A DNA stretch of 64,000 nt from Neckera pumila (taxonomy: Eukaryota > Streptophyta > Bryopsida > Hypnales > Neckeraceae): the NCBI GenBank assembly GCA_963969595.1, contig OZ018408.1, forward strand, positions 24,487,823-24,551,822, written 5' to 3'. Under the pieces are notes generated by a model. It was not told where the DNA came from and searched no databases. It saw nothing but the letters and a program-made list of their open reading frames with translations. A program made the position numbers and the translations under genes. The number at the start of each line of letters is the position of its first letter. Position 1 is the first letter of the stretch. This document shows positions 22,704 to 34,432 of this stretch, piece by piece.

Positions 22704-23367
22704 AAGATAACCAATCGCTTGATGATGTCATGCACAGCGCCAGTTCTACTATTAAACTTCAAAATTGTTAAGAAGTTCTCCCACGTTCTATGTCGATTAT
22801 TTGGTTAAAAGAGTATAAAAATAATGATCAGACAAATTGTATATAACTCAGGCACCACCTCAAACTCAAAAATCTGAAAATCTGCAATGCTCAACTGCAA
22901 TGCTCAACTGCAAGGAGCTAATTACTTCTGTCAATCGGTCAATTAGTACATAACCAGTCTCACACTGAGAATGGTTTAACAGTGACTTGAAGTCCTGGAA
23001 GCTGCACTTCATATATATTTAATGACATGTGAGAATTCGGGGCCCATATTTGGGTTGTAAAGCTGCATAATAAAAATTGGTTGTAGAGCACAAAACTCCC
23101 ATAATCTAGATCACCTGCACCAAACAAGAGCACAATATGCCATTGACTGTAAATTGCAGACCAGTAAACGCGTCAATGATAAGAATGGACTAAACACAGT
23201 TGAATAGACCTGAGCTTTCCAGAAGCGAATCATTCTGAGAATGTGCAAACACTCAAATCTCGGTAACTAGGAAAGTGAAGACAGGACCGTCTTACAGGCT
23301 TAATCACGTGTCGAGTAACGCACATCCCAGCCATTTCTCTGAAACGAATGCCCTCGTTCACACACCA
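22704..23367. other. Intergenic stretch between tRNA-Met and the PPR gene
   Basis: It contains the 3' flank of the PPR gene. A short direct repeat, TGCAATGCTCAACTGCAA, lies near 22886-22910. Nothing else is recognised. Confidence 0.4.
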
Positions 23368-26300
23368 TCACCAATAATCACCGCATGAGCAAATATGCCC
23401 AGGTTTGAAGTGGTGATGGCAGTTGGCGTCTCTCACGAAAATGTACCGACCAAATGTCGTTGCTATGAATTTCAACAACTTGTGGCTAAGGTCCGTAACT
23501 CGTGTATCAGTAACACAACGAACTGGAGTCTCTTGGGGCGTGTAGTTGAGAGCATATGCCACAGCCAACAACTCTGCAGAATGGGAGAAAAACAAAACCT
23601 CCCTTTCCTGAGGGGCCAGCGAGAAACCTTGACTCGTCATCTCATTAACAAATTCCTGGAGCTTATCGTCAACTCCTGGATTGGTATCAAAAGTATGCAA
23701 TTCACCGTTCACCTCCATCGTGCAACGCTTGGGCATCATCATCCCTGTCTCTTCCATGGTGGCCTTCATGACAGAGACGTTCTCCCACTTGCCAGCTGCT
23801 GTATAAACACTCAACAGCTGCTCACAAGCCGAATGGGAAGCTTGGGCCTTGCCATCCAGTAGATGCTCAGCAGCAGTCTCTGCAAGTTCCACACTCTGGT
23901 GGACTCGACATGCTACTAGAAGGGATTCCCACAACGAAGGAGCCGGTGAAATTTCCCCAATGAATTCCTCAGCCTCCTTCAAGAGACCTCCTCGACCTAG
24001 AGCGTTAACCATGCATGCGTAATGCTCCTCTGATGGCTCAAAATTCCACTTCAGCTTGATAGACTCAAGAAACTCAAAAGTCTCGTCTACCTCACCCAGC
24101 TGACCGTGTGAAGACAGAACACTTGTGAAAGTGGCCTTATTCGGCAAAAACCCTGCCCGTAGCATACGTTCATACCATTTGCGAGCCTCGCTTCCTTGAC
24201 CATTGTGGCAGAATCCAGCGATCAAGGCATTCCACGAGTATTGGTCTCGTTTTGACATCCTCTTGAACACCTGGATGGCAGAACTCAAGCACCCACATTT
24301 TGAGTACATCTCAATAAGAGCGTTACTAACACGAGTATCTGACTCCTTCAACTGTGCATGAATGCTCCTTCCATGCTCTAAAGCTCCCAAGTCCGCGCAT
24401 GCATTCAAGACACTAGCGTAGGTAGCACTATCGGGCTTCACCCTGACCGATTGCATATGCTGGAACAGTTTCAAAGCATCCTGACCACGGTCACTGCGAT
24501 TATAGGCAGTTAACATCGCATTCCAACAGACTACGTCTCTCTCCGGGATATTCTCGAATACGCTGCAAGCATCACCCAGACTTCCACACTTGGAGTACAT
24601 CCTTATGAGAGAGGTCAAAATTTGAATGTCATCCCCCATACCATTCTTCTCTACGAGAGAATGCACCTTCCTGCCTGACTTCAAATCCCCCAAGTTCGCA
24701 ACGGCCGTTAAAGCGCTGATGAAAGTATATTTGTCACATTTACCTCTCTCTCTACGATATTTTCTGAACAACTCAAAGGCTGCCTCGTTTGCACCATGCT
24801 GGACAAAAGTAGCCATCATGGCATTCCAGGAGCCCAGATCTCGAGCTCCGATTCTGTAAAAGACCTGACGGGCATCTGCTAGGCTTCCACATCTCCCATA
24901 CATGCTGATGAGAGCGTTTGCAACGTCATTGTTGGACAGCATTCCCAATCTCGCAATCCTGTCATGAATGGATTTGCCATCTTCTAGACTAGAGCATGCA
25001 CTGAGAAGCGTAACAAAAGTTACGTGATCCGGAGCGATGGCACCCTGGCGCATGTGCTTGAAGACCTCAAAAGCTTCCTTCTCAGCACCATGGCGACAGC
25101 AAGCAGCGATGTATGCGTTCCACGACACGACGTTTTTTCCGGGCATGTTATTGAAAACATTGCGTGCTTCTTCCAGACTCCCACACTTGGTATACATGCT
25201 GATCAAGGCAGTTGCTACGTGCACGTCTGATTGCCAACCGCTGTGCATAATATGGGAATGGAGTTCTTTTCCTCGCTCTAAATCTGCACACATGGACAAA
25301 AGGCTTCCATATGTAAACCTATCCGGTTGAATTTTATTCTCTTGCATTCGTTTGTAAAGCCTGAAAGCCTCATCTACATGACTTGCCCCGTACCCTGCAA
25401 TCATGGCATTCCATGATATCACGTTACGGCTGGGCATGTTCTCAAATACTTGACGTGCATTTGATAAGCTGCCACACCTGGCATACATGCTGATGAGCGC
25501 GTTTCCTACAAGTAGGTCTTGTTCAAGTCCATCTCGCTTGATATGCGTATGAAGCTCCGTGCCCTGCTTCAGATCATTGAAGTTCGTACATGCACCAAGA
25601 ATACTCACGAAGCTGATTCTGTTCGGTTGAATTCCACTTCGAATAAGTTTGCTAAACAACTGAAAGGCCTCCTTACTGTGCCCCTGTTGTGCATACCCAG
25701 AAATCAATGCAGTCCAAGAGACTACATTCGGTTCTCGCATTTCATTGAAAACTTTCTGTGCAAGTTCAACCCTTCCACACTTGCAATACATGTTGATAAG
25801 TGTAGTTCCAACCATGACGTCTGTTTCAAGCCTAGACTTGATAATAGTTCTGTGAAGCTGCGCTCCAAATTCAAGCACTGAAGGATTGCTTACAGCACTG
25901 AGGATACTTACAAAAGTATTCTTGTTCGGCTTCAACTCCTCTCGTTGCATTTGGTAGTAATGGTCCACCGCTTCCTGACCCAGTCCGTGCATTGCAAAAC
26001 CAGAGATCATCGCATTCCAAGATATCACATCCTTGTCTACCATAGCTTGGAACACCTTACGAGCCTCCTCCACGCTCCCACACTTGGCATACATACTGAT
26101 GAGCATGTTACTGAGGTAAGTATCCGGCTCGACTTGGTTCCTTCGTATGCGGCCGTGCACTCTTCTTCCTTCAGCTAGAGATTTCTCTTTTGCACAGTCC
26201 TGCAATTGACGAGCATAACGTCTCCAATTCGTTTGAACTCCTCTTTTCTCCGAAACCTGCACTCCCTCCTTCCACATTTCTCCCCCCTCCTTCGCAAATG

Positions 26301-26415
26301 TTTTCCGCGTCTCTTCTTGGCTTCGTACCCCATCTTTAAAAATCAAAGCCGTACGTGCATCAGAACTAGAAAGTGCGGTGCAATTGAAACGCCGCTGCCT
26401 GAGCACCCTGCACAT
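23368..26415 (-). CDS. PPR protein, PLS class with E domains and DYW-type end; deaminase site degenerate
   Basis: PLS-class PPR proteins bind one organellar RNA site, and the DYW domain normally deaminates a C there to U. This is a single exon of 1015 codons. Seven P-L-S units are readable, each with the S signature 'A..VF..M..R(D/N)V.SWNAMI' (about residues 115-760). E1/E2 domains follow (from about 790), then a C-terminal DYW domain ending CSCGDYW. The start MCRVLRQRRF is basic and Ser/Ala-bearing, compatible with organelle targeting. The oddity is in the DYW domain. The zinc site HxE(x)nCxxC is not conserved: the motif reads HSAE, placing His one residue off, and the CxxC position (usually CGDC before H) reads TDLS. 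The second metal motif near the end (HHHF ... CSC) is intact. Binding is likely kept, catalysis in cis is doubtful. A telo-box lies just before the start. Confidence 0.93.
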   Translation of the reverse strand: MCRVLRQRRFNCTALSSSDARTALIFKDGVRSQEETRKTFAKEGGEMWKEGVQVSEKRGVQTNWRRYARQLQDCAKEKSLAEGRRVHGRIRRNQVEPDTYLSNMLISMYAKCGSVEEARKVFQAMVDKDVISWNAMISGFAMHGLGQEAVDHYYQMQREELKPNKNTFVSILSAVSNPSVLEFGAQLHRTIIKSRLETDVMVGTTLINMYCKCGRVELAQKVFNEMREPNVVSWTALISGYAQQGHSKEAFQLFSKLIRSGIQPNRISFVSILGACTNFNDLKQGTELHTHIKRDGLEQDLLVGNALISMYARCGSLSNARQVFENMPSRNVISWNAMIAGYGASHVDEAFRLYKRMQENKIQPDRFTYGSLLSMCADLERGKELHSHIMHSGWQSDVHVATALISMYTKCGSLEEARNVFNNMPGKNVVSWNAYIAACCRHGAEKEAFEVFKHMRQGAIAPDHVTFVTLLSACSSLEDGKSIHDRIARLGMLSNNDVANALISMYGRCGSLADARQVFYRIGARDLGSWNAMMATFVQHGANEAAFELFRKYRRERGKCDKYTFISALTAVANLGDLKSGRKVHSLVEKNGMGDDIQILTSLIRMYSKCGSLGDACSVFENIPERDVVCWNAMLTAYNRSDRGQDALKLFQHMQSVRVKPDSATYASVLNACADLGALEHGRSIHAQLKESDTRVSNALIEMYSKCGCLSSAIQVFKRMSKRDQYSWNALIAGFCHNGQGSEARKWYERMLRAGFLPNKATFTSVLSSHGQLGEVDETFEFLESIKLKWNFEPSEEHYACMVNALGRGGLLKEAEEFIGEISPAPSLWESLLVACRVHQSVELAETAAEHLLDGKAQASHSACEQLLSVYTAAGKWENVSVMKATMEETGMMMPKRCTMEVNGELHTFDTNPGVDDKLQEFVNEMTSQGFSLAPQEREVLFFSHSAELLAVAYALNYTPQETPVRCVTDTRVTDLSHKLLKFIATTFGRYIFVRDANCHHHFKPGHICSCGDYW

Positions 26416-26443
26416 TTAAATTCCTTTAAATAGCGCAATTCCG

Positions 26444-26460
26444 AAACCCTAAAACCCTAA
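26444..26460 (-). promoter_or_regulatory. Telo-box pair upstream of the PPR gene
   Basis: AAACCCTAAAACCCTAA on the plus strand lies about 30 bp before the PPR start codon. Interstitial telomere-like boxes near start sites are common in plant housekeeping and translation-related genes. Confidence 0.55.
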
Positions 26461-28496
26461 TTCTCGAAGGACTCTCGAACATTCTTCCCCATTAGAATCA
26501 TTTCAACTCCAAGTACGGGGCTGCGTGCAATGACACCCTGCATTATCGAATTCCACTAGAAAGTATGCAAATCCTAAACACTAAACACTCGAAGAACACT
26601 CTTCGCCATTCAATTACAAGTGCGGGGCTGCGTCACAGAAAGCCTAAAAAAATCATTCAGGAGTAAATTGCAAGAAGTCGAAGTTGCATGTGAAAAGGAG
26701 GAAGAATTTGCATCGAGAAGGCGCACAAGGTGTTCCAATGTGAGCTTCGCAATGAGAAATCACACCTTCTTGCATCCCACCTTGAAAACAACGGCGACGA
26801 CCTCCTGGTCCACAACCACGAAACTACCTGGCGTCCATGCATCCTCATCATCCAAGCAAACCTTATTCAAGAGTCACCCGAACATACACACGAGCAGCAG
26901 ACATTGTAACAGAAATCCCTGAGACTGCATCGCCCCCGATCGGCTCCATCACTTCCCCTGCATCTTCTTCTCCTTCTTCACCTCCGCCTCCAACTCATTC
27001 AGCAGAATTCAGTCCATCTCAAGTTCCAAGTGTTTCGGGATTAGGGCTAAGGATTTAGCGTTTAGGATTAAACGCTTCCGTTGGATTGAGTGACAATTCA
27101 CTTTTGTTTGTCACTCATACCAATTCCTAAACTAATTCTCGAAGAAATACTGGAACCCAATACAGGTGTGACTTTGGTTTGCATTGCGCGGAAGCTAGGG
27201 TTTTGTACCAAAGTTCTCTCTAGATTCCTTTCTGTCTGTGTCAACCCAATAATCACATCAAGCGATGTTTCCTGGGGGAAAAAATCGCTCTGCAGAAGAG
27301 TCTCCTCCGCGCAAGTGAGTTCATGCGTCTGTTAGGCCCAGAAAGCAATGCTGGAGTAAGTTAGGAGTGTTGAACGACACCCAATTCTACAGAGAAGGAT
27401 GTGTTTCTACAACCACTGTCTCGATTCAAATCGATGCAAACATGAACTCATAGAGTCAGGCCTGTTGAGGCGATCATCGCAGGGCAAGGCAACGGATTTG
27501 CCGAACTGGGAATATGCTCCGGTCTTGACATGTACAATAGTGTGGTTTGTATTGAATAAATTTAGGTTCAAAGACAGTGAGATTTTAGATATTAGAGTAA
27601 GCTAACAGTTTAAAGATTTTTAACACTGAAATGAGGAAGGTGTCTGTCGCCAAATATATCATCAATGATGATTTGATTTACAATTCCATGGGACAAAACA
27701 CCATGATGAAACATGAAGCACTTGAAACAAAATCGTTGCTAACTACTGCTATAGTGCTATTGCAAAGCATCACCCAAAATCTAAGCTAGTCACAAGGTGT
27801 TTTTCAAACCAGACAAACGTGAAATCTGCATCCTGCTGCCCTGTAGGTTTCAGTTTTTTTTGAGATTTCTGCACCCCAAGTTTGTTCAGTTCTGAAACCA
27901 CCATAAATACCAACACTTCGCTGGTCCTGCCAGCATCATCAGCATCATCTGTTGCGAGATCCTACGGGATATCATTAAAGGACTATTCACCATCACTGAG
28001 TATCTAAGAAGTCTGCAATATAATTCATTTATCTGATTATCGACCTTTGCCTCCATCCGCAGTAGCAAGGACTCCTCGACTCCTCGTTCAGGTTTTAGAC
28101 CACTGAGCAACGCACATCAGTAGAGGAAAGTCTTCAATTCATGTGGAACCGTAAAAATCGAATGGAGATAATCGTCCTTCCAGATGCACCCTAGAAAATC
28201 ACGCGTTGTGAAATCACTACTGTGATATTGTAGCAGACTCGGCGTAAATAATTCGAAAAATGAACACAAATTTTAGGGAAAAAAATAATTATCAAAAATA
28301 CAATTCATTGTATGGTAGAAAATAAAAGAGAATCTTTAGAGAATATTCACAGAACTGATATTTGCCTAATTGCTACCAAACTACAGTATACAGAAACACC
28401 ACATCTTAGCATCTCTCAGTGACAACTACGAATCACAGTGAACAAACTGTGACACAATATGGCCTCAAAACTTGCCTCGCCCCGGGAGCAGAGAAG
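26461..28496. other. Intergenic stretch between the PPR gene and the NSE6-like gene
   Basis: Mixed composition. 26470-26640 has two related copies of a phrase 'CTCGAAG(G/A)AC(A)CTCT..CATT(A)AA(T)' and 'AGTGCGGGGCTGCGT'/'AGTACGGGGCTGCGT', a short tandem duplication of the PPR gene's upstream region. Short open frames from 26620 to 28110 on either strand show no recognisable domain, and I do not call a gene. Confidence 0.4.
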
Positions 28497-31245
28497 TCAC
28501 TCGATGTCCTCCCTGCCGTGATCCTCATGTTCGTATTTCTGCACTAGAAAGGAAGCTGTGTTCCTCAACCTGGTGGCAAAGGGGCGCTCATCACCTATGT
28601 AGATCTGCCTTGAACATTTGCCGAGGAAATTGAGCCATGTCAACAGTGCAAGCTCATCCTTCAGACCTTCATTGCACCACAAGAAGGTGTCTGCGATTAC
28701 CACTTGGTAGTAAAGCTTTTCGAAGTCCACTACCTTAGCCTTCAGATTAACTTTCTCAAATAATGCAGCAACTTCTCGAGGAGTGGTAAGAAGCTTTTTC
28801 CGTCCTGCGAGCTTTGTGAGCCCGTGTAGAGCCAAACGATGTCGCAAATCCACTGAACGTTTGCCTAGTCCGCTCAATACTCCGAGTAGGTAAACCCCAT
28901 TGTGAGGTCCTTCGGCCAAAACAGATATACGCTCTGCCACGCGTGGACAAACCGCCTCCCACTCTTCGGGGATAAGATAGCGAATTAAAGCAAGAATGCA
29001 ATCTTGCACTTTATCCATTATTTCTTGCAATCCGCGCTCAAGGGTAAGGTGCATCACAATAACTAAAAGACTCTCAATATCAACAACTGTGTAGTATGGT
29101 TGCACATTCTGTGTCACAAAACAGGTCGCTATAAATTCAAGAACGGAACGCAAGTTTTTCGGGGGTCCCCTCTCAATACTCTCATTGGAGGAGTCCATGT
29201 TTTCACCATCTTTCGAGCTCTCCTTATACCCGTACACAACAAGAGTTTGCTTAACGTCCACCAGGGTTGGTAGCCAATCCATCTGAAAGGGGGTTGCCCG
29301 ATCCTGCAAACACAAAACGCAGATAATTTTTATGTTAGTCCAAAAGGCTTACTCCCGCACTTCTATTAAATCACACACACTGAGGGGAACGCTCTACGAA
29401 AAAGAAACTGATGAGCTTGATAATTAGCAACATGACTTGATTTATAAAAAACAGTAAACAGACTCTAAAACTGAGAAAGCGGTTCTGAAACATGACGTAG
29501 CAGCACAAAGTAATGAGGACTTTAAACACTACTTTTCATTGACAGAGACAATGATGTACAAACGCTCATTAGCTCGCTCTGCCAGAGAACAGGAACTTTC
29601 ATGTGCGGCTTACCATGGCAACTTGAGAGACTAAATCACACAAAAACTTGCAGGTGGACTTTTCTAGAGAAGCGTCACTTGAGTACGCCATTTGATGGTA
29701 CGCCCACTTTAAGGTTGACTCGTCACAGCGATTGCTACAAACGGCCCATGCTCGCAGAAAACCCGACCTGGCTAACTCTTCCAGAGACGTTTCACGCCCT
29801 TCCTCCTTCGATGCTTGCAGCGCCCGCTGAAGAATAGGCACGCCTCCGCAGGTCTGACACGAAACATGACTTAGTTATTACAATGGATCTTGGAACTACC
29901 AATGCAATTGAAATCACAAAATACTCGTGAACAAAGATTCTTGAGAGAATAAAGTAGTCTTAATTTCAAATCATGTTTACTGAATAAATCATATATTACA
30001 GAGCAAGCGGTACAATTGAAATCTAAAACTCCCCGTGAACAAAGAATTAAATTGCAAGTAGCCTTAATTTTCAAGTTGGATGGAAGAAAAACCCGACCAA
30101 GCATTACCACAACACCAAAAGATTCAGGTGGAAGTTGGAAGAGAGACACTCTGACCTCTGACGTTCAGAGTTCAAACTGCCCCTCCAATCTTAATATCAC
30201 ACTCTTTAATTATCTACCCACATACTTGCAAAGGAACATGATGACACAGAATTCAAGGAAATTATGATGACCAAATGTTGTTAGAATGTATGTTACCTCT
30301 ATATTAACAACCTACGGTATGTTACCTCTGTAATTTACAGACATGCTATTAAATGTTAAATTGACCTCTGAAAAGTTACAATGAGAACCACATTTCAAGA
30401 AGCCCATACGATAACCACTACGATGGAGATATGCTGGCCATACAGATCTGGGTGTATCAAGGACAAGAATTCCAATATGGTGCAGCAAACATTCTCACTA
30501 ATCTAACCAGACATTTGCAGAGAAACGTGAATGACACAGAGCTCACGGCAATTACAATGGCCAAGAGTTCTCAGAATGCATTCAAATATGTAAAGTTAAT
30601 TAACATGCACAACAGCTCCATACTGTAACCAAAATGACGGGAGGCAAGCTGGTCATATAAAACAGGTCTGAGTCTACCGAGGACAAGAATTCCAATTGTG
30701 CAGCGAACGTGAATGACTCAGAGCTCACGGCAATTCTGATGGCCACGAGTTGTCAGACTGTATCCCACCTCTGTAACGTTAATTGACGTGCTTAAACTCC
30801 ACAACACAAGAACACCATACTAAAACCACAATGACGGGAGATTTGCTGCTCATACAAAAGAGGGTCTGAGTTCTACCAGAGACGGAAATTCCAATGATGC
30901 CGCAAAGATTGTCGCTCCCCACTCCGGTTCCACTTCCTCCCCACCACCACCTGCAATCTCCTTCTCCAAGTTCACGATGTGTTCCCGCAGTTTCGGCCCA
31001 CATACACCTTCATCCTCATCTGAGGAAGCATACAAACCCGACTTGACTTTGCCCAGCTTCTGCCTCTTCACCTTCGCCTTCAACTTCCGAACCGTCTCTT
31101 TGTCGTCCGCTTGCAAGAGATCGTCCAATGTCACCGTCTTCCTCTGCCTCTTCTTCTTCGCACCCACGTCTGAGAGTTCAAGGTCGCTCAAGGGTGGCTC
31201 TCTCAGCCAGTCGCAATCGTCGTCCATCAAGAATATAGCCGCCAT
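28497..31245 (-). CDS. Possible NSE6/SLF2-like (SMC5/6-associated) protein, 3 exons
   Basis: Exons 31245-30877, 29853-29614 and 29303-28497 join in phase 0 at canonical GT-AG sites to give 471 residues. The N terminus (1-110) is charged and probably disordered: an acidic start MDDDCDWL, a basic patch GAKKKRQRK, an acidic ASSDEDEG and a Gly run. From about residue 115 it is alpha-helical with repeated Leu-rich helices and a DWLPTLVDV motif near 215, as expected of an ARM/HEAT-like fold. This layout resembles plant ASAP1 (NSE6) and the FAM178/SLF2 family, which load or anchor the SMC5/6 complex in DNA repair. That match is from memory of the family and is tentative. It is head-to-head with the small gene at 31932. 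Intron 1 carries tandem copies of the exon 1 edge (see findings). Confidence 0.5.
30425..30876 (-). repeat. Tandem repeat in intron 1, seeded by the exon 1 edge
   Basis: Units of about 200 bp share 'ACAAGAATTCCAAT', 'GTGAATGACxCAGAGCTCACGGCAAT', 'TGACGGGAG' and 'GTCTGAGT(T)CTACC'. They include a copy of the last bases of exon 1 plus its donor. The donor GTAGA is kept at 30678/30677 and is lost (ATACA) in the unit near 30455. Confidence 0.7.
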
Positions 31246-31931
31246 CCTTCAGGAACGCCCAAACGGCGATCCCACCCAAGAACGAGGAAACGTCGTTGGT
31301 TCCAATCACGCCATCGTTAAACCCCAAACCCTGCGATGGAATTCAAACCCTCGCCAACATTGAAACGCACGAGAAACAGAAGTGCAGACGATTTGCAGAG
31401 AATGCCATTGCGCTTATGGCAGCAAACTACGAGCAGAGAATCAAACGGCGATACAATCCTAAACAACTTCGGTTCCGCTTCAGTAATCACGCCATCCTTA
31501 AACCCTAAACCCTGAGATGGAAATTGCGATTGGGTACTCGCGAAGAAACAGAAGTGCAAACCATTTGTAGAGCACATTTGCGCGTAAGTTTTACATGACG
31601 GCAAACTTTCCAAATTCGAAAAAAAGTGCCGGGCTTGCAAGGTCAATCTATCGTCGTTGAGAGTGCACGGAAATCGAAGGCCGTGCGTGGATGACTGCTG
31701 ATATTTTTCATCCACTGACGGTCACATTATATTGAAATAGTTTATTAGTGTAACCCACAATGTATCCTCTGGAAATGCTCCCCCACATGCATTTCTTGTC
31801 ACCAGTGCTCGTTGTGATTTGAAGTTTTATAAATTGTCGAGAGCGGCGATTGCAGGCCTCAGAGAAGAGCGTGAGGGTTTTAGGGTTTTATAGTCGTGTT
31901 CGAGATTTCTCGTTATTTCGATTCCGCCACT
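31246..31931. promoter_or_regulatory. Short head-to-head intergenic region with duplicated telo-box segment
   Basis: About 690 bp separate two divergent start codons, so this probably acts as a shared promoter. A segment at about 31300-31400 is repeated at about 31475-31580, sharing 'AATCACGCCATC', 'TTAAACCC(C/T)AAACCCTG', 'GATGGAA' and 'AAACAGAAGTGCA'. Telo-boxes AAACCCTAAACCC (31500-31512) and AGGGTTTTAGGGTTTTA (31874-31890, 42 bp before the plus-strand ATG) are present. Confidence 0.6.
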
Positions 31932-33325
31932 ATGAGTAGCATCGGAGAAGGAAACAAAATCACATTTTGGCAAAGGTTGAAGCGGCAGAAGACGGGCCTG
32001 GGCAATATGGCCCTTGCGGCGTCCACACTCGTGTTGGCGTTGCGACTCATCGACCAGGACAAGGAGCTGGAGAGGATGAAGACGGGCGAGTCGTCGCTGC
32101 TGGAGGCTCTCCGGCGAGAGAATCGCAATCTGCAGGAGAGGTTCGCGGGCTTCCGGACTGCTGTGGAGGAGGAAATCGGGAGAGCTGGGAGCAGGTGAAT
32201 GCCGTGCTTTGTGTTCATTTTAAAAATTTCTTTCTCCCTGATTCCAGGCGCCTCGACAAGGCGAGGATTTTCTTAGAATCAATGTGTATGGTAACCGACG
32301 ACACTTCTAGAATAGATAATCTTAGTAGGATGAACATATTTTTGAAAATTCTTGTTAGCAAATCAAAGAGGATTCCAACGCATTAGAGAATGCATTTGAT
32401 GGGTACCAATTGCAAAAGTTACAGTGGCTCAAAGTTTTGTTTGGTAGATGACCTAAAACTGACGCGATTTCTTGGCGTGGTGTTGACGTGGTGTACATTC
32501 TCATAATCAATCTGTGCTCATTGTGCAAGATTTTAGGGCTTAGAATTCAAGCAGGTGTTGCAAATAGGTACCGCTACGCTAGTGATTATTGAGCTCTGTT
32601 GTGTGTGTTTATGCAATTAGAAGAGTAGAGCTGATGACGGTGATTTGAATTTGGATAGGATGCCGCCGCTTTCAACCAGGATACAAACTTTGATAGAACA
32701 CAGTAACAGCGAGGAGTTCCGACCTCTCGTCAGCCATAAAGTTCAACGAGGTATGTTTGGTATTGTCTTCTCTTACGACATATGAGCAACACGAAATTTC
32801 TGAGAACATTATATACTGTACATCCCTTTAGTTCGTTTTCGGAGCTCGCTGTTTAGTATGGTTCTTTAGTTCTTGGTTCTTCAATGCAGGCTCAGTGTTA
32901 ATCTTTCGATATCTTTTAAGTAGCTTTCCCGTCAGAGGGTTTTCCATTTCCATAGAAAGAGCTCTGCTTATGAACCTGCAGATATAATCAGGTAAGGCTT
33001 CTAGATTTAGGTTTAGGTATTCTATATCCAAGGGTTGAATTGCATGATCATTGTTTGCCGCTCTCGTTGTGCCTGGTTGGTAATCCTTTCTTACCATTTT
33101 GTTAGGGTTCCGAAACCATGCATCTATGTGGCCTTCTCAGCTGCTGTACATGGTTAAGATTTATGTTCGGACATTCAATTTCGGAACTAGATCTATATCC
33201 TTTTACATTTCACCAACAGATCAATGTATGTGAAATAGGCGGATGACTTTCTATTGGAATATGCAGGGCAAGAGCCAGAGACTTTGCAATCACCAGCCAA
33301 AGGGAAATCCAATTTCATGGTTTGA
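31932..33325 (+). CDS. Small protein with one membrane-like segment and a coiled coil
   Basis: I do not recognise the family. The exon model is 31932-32194, 32659-32750 and 33267-33325, which keeps the frame and gives 137 residues. Residues 1-21 are basic (WQRLKRQK). Residues 22-40 (about NMALAASTLVLALRLI) could span a membrane or serve as an organelle anchor. Residues 41-90 are a strongly charged heptad-like coiled coil with the phrase LLEALRRENRNLQERF. The tail is short and polar. The second exon begins GATGCCGCC right after the TTGGATAG acceptor and completes Arg in SRMPPLS. An alternative acceptor near 32248 would give a different short tail, but the intron would be only about 53 bases. 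It probably shares a promoter with the NSE6-like gene. Confidence 0.55.
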
Positions 33326-34432
33326 TGCTTCTTGAGGATTGCGAACAAGAAATCGAGGTGTGTGGCTACTTTCTACTGGCAGCTTAGACATTTGTCACGC
33401 TATCAGATTGATGACAAACCCCAACTTCATGTGATTGTTTTGATTACTGACGGCTTCACAACCTGATGACAGGGTGATGCGGGGGAGAAAGGTTTTTACG
33501 CATACTAAAAGGAATGAAAGTCCCTGCAAGAAGATTACAGCTTATGCCTTTTAAAGTCTTCCAAGCTTAGAGGATTGTCGGAAACACCAGATTCCTTGTG
33601 ACAGTTGAAAAGCGTGCCAACGTTGGAGGAATGAGAAGCGTTTGGACATGTTCTTAATTCCCAAGCGGGACGTAGAAAGTGGTGAAAAAGGACCCATTTG
33701 TAGGTATGGTCCTAGTCATAGCACAGTTATTTACATACCACAAGAGTGTAGTCTTTAAGATGTTCTTAGCTTGTAGATCTATTTTATAGGTTATCATCGG
33801 GCAATCACAATTATTTGTAGGAATAGAAAGTTAGATTGGAATCCATTCTCTGAACATGTCAGAACTTCTCTCGTTGAATGCCAGAAACTGCTAGACAGGC
33901 GGGATTTCATGTTTTTCAAATGCAGCCATTGTCGGAATTCTTTTATCTCGCATGGTGATGAAATGTGCTGTTTGGGATTAGAACTCTAGTCAGCTCCAAT
34001 TAGAGCCTGAAGCTCAGCTCGCCTCTTAAGGACACCAACCACATTCTCGACCAATCTCGAACCGCAACTTTTTGGAGCTACCGTTTTCCTGTTTAATAGA
34101 TAACGAATGAACCCATGAACATTTGAATGCTGCACTCGTGCTGGAAAGTTAATTTGTATATCAGCAATTGACAATATCAGGCTGTCAAGCGACATTTCAT
34201 GCAATGTCTATTACCAACGAATGCTGTAAAAATTGGTTTCATAATGCTGAACAGTGTTTCTTAGAATTGTTCACCCTATCTAATTGTAGGAAAAGTATGA
34301 GAAATTGCAGAGAGTTACATGTGTTTGGAAGGCAATTCTAAAATGAACAGTTTCCGGGCGCTTGACATTGTATAATAGACTAGAATTCTAGGAGGTTTAA
34401 GGTATGAAATAGTTTTACTTTCGAAGGCACCA
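33326..34432. other. Intergenic stretch, 3' flank of two convergent loci
   Basis: No supported gene. A 72-codon open frame on the minus strand (33986-34204) might be a decayed 3' end of the PMI1-like locus, but I cannot match it to that family. Confidence 0.4.

Noticed and set aside
32249..32386. Alternative second exon of the small coiled-coil gene
   Set aside because: Requires a 53-base intron, shorter than usual in plants; the exon at 32659 fits phase equally well with a normal intron.
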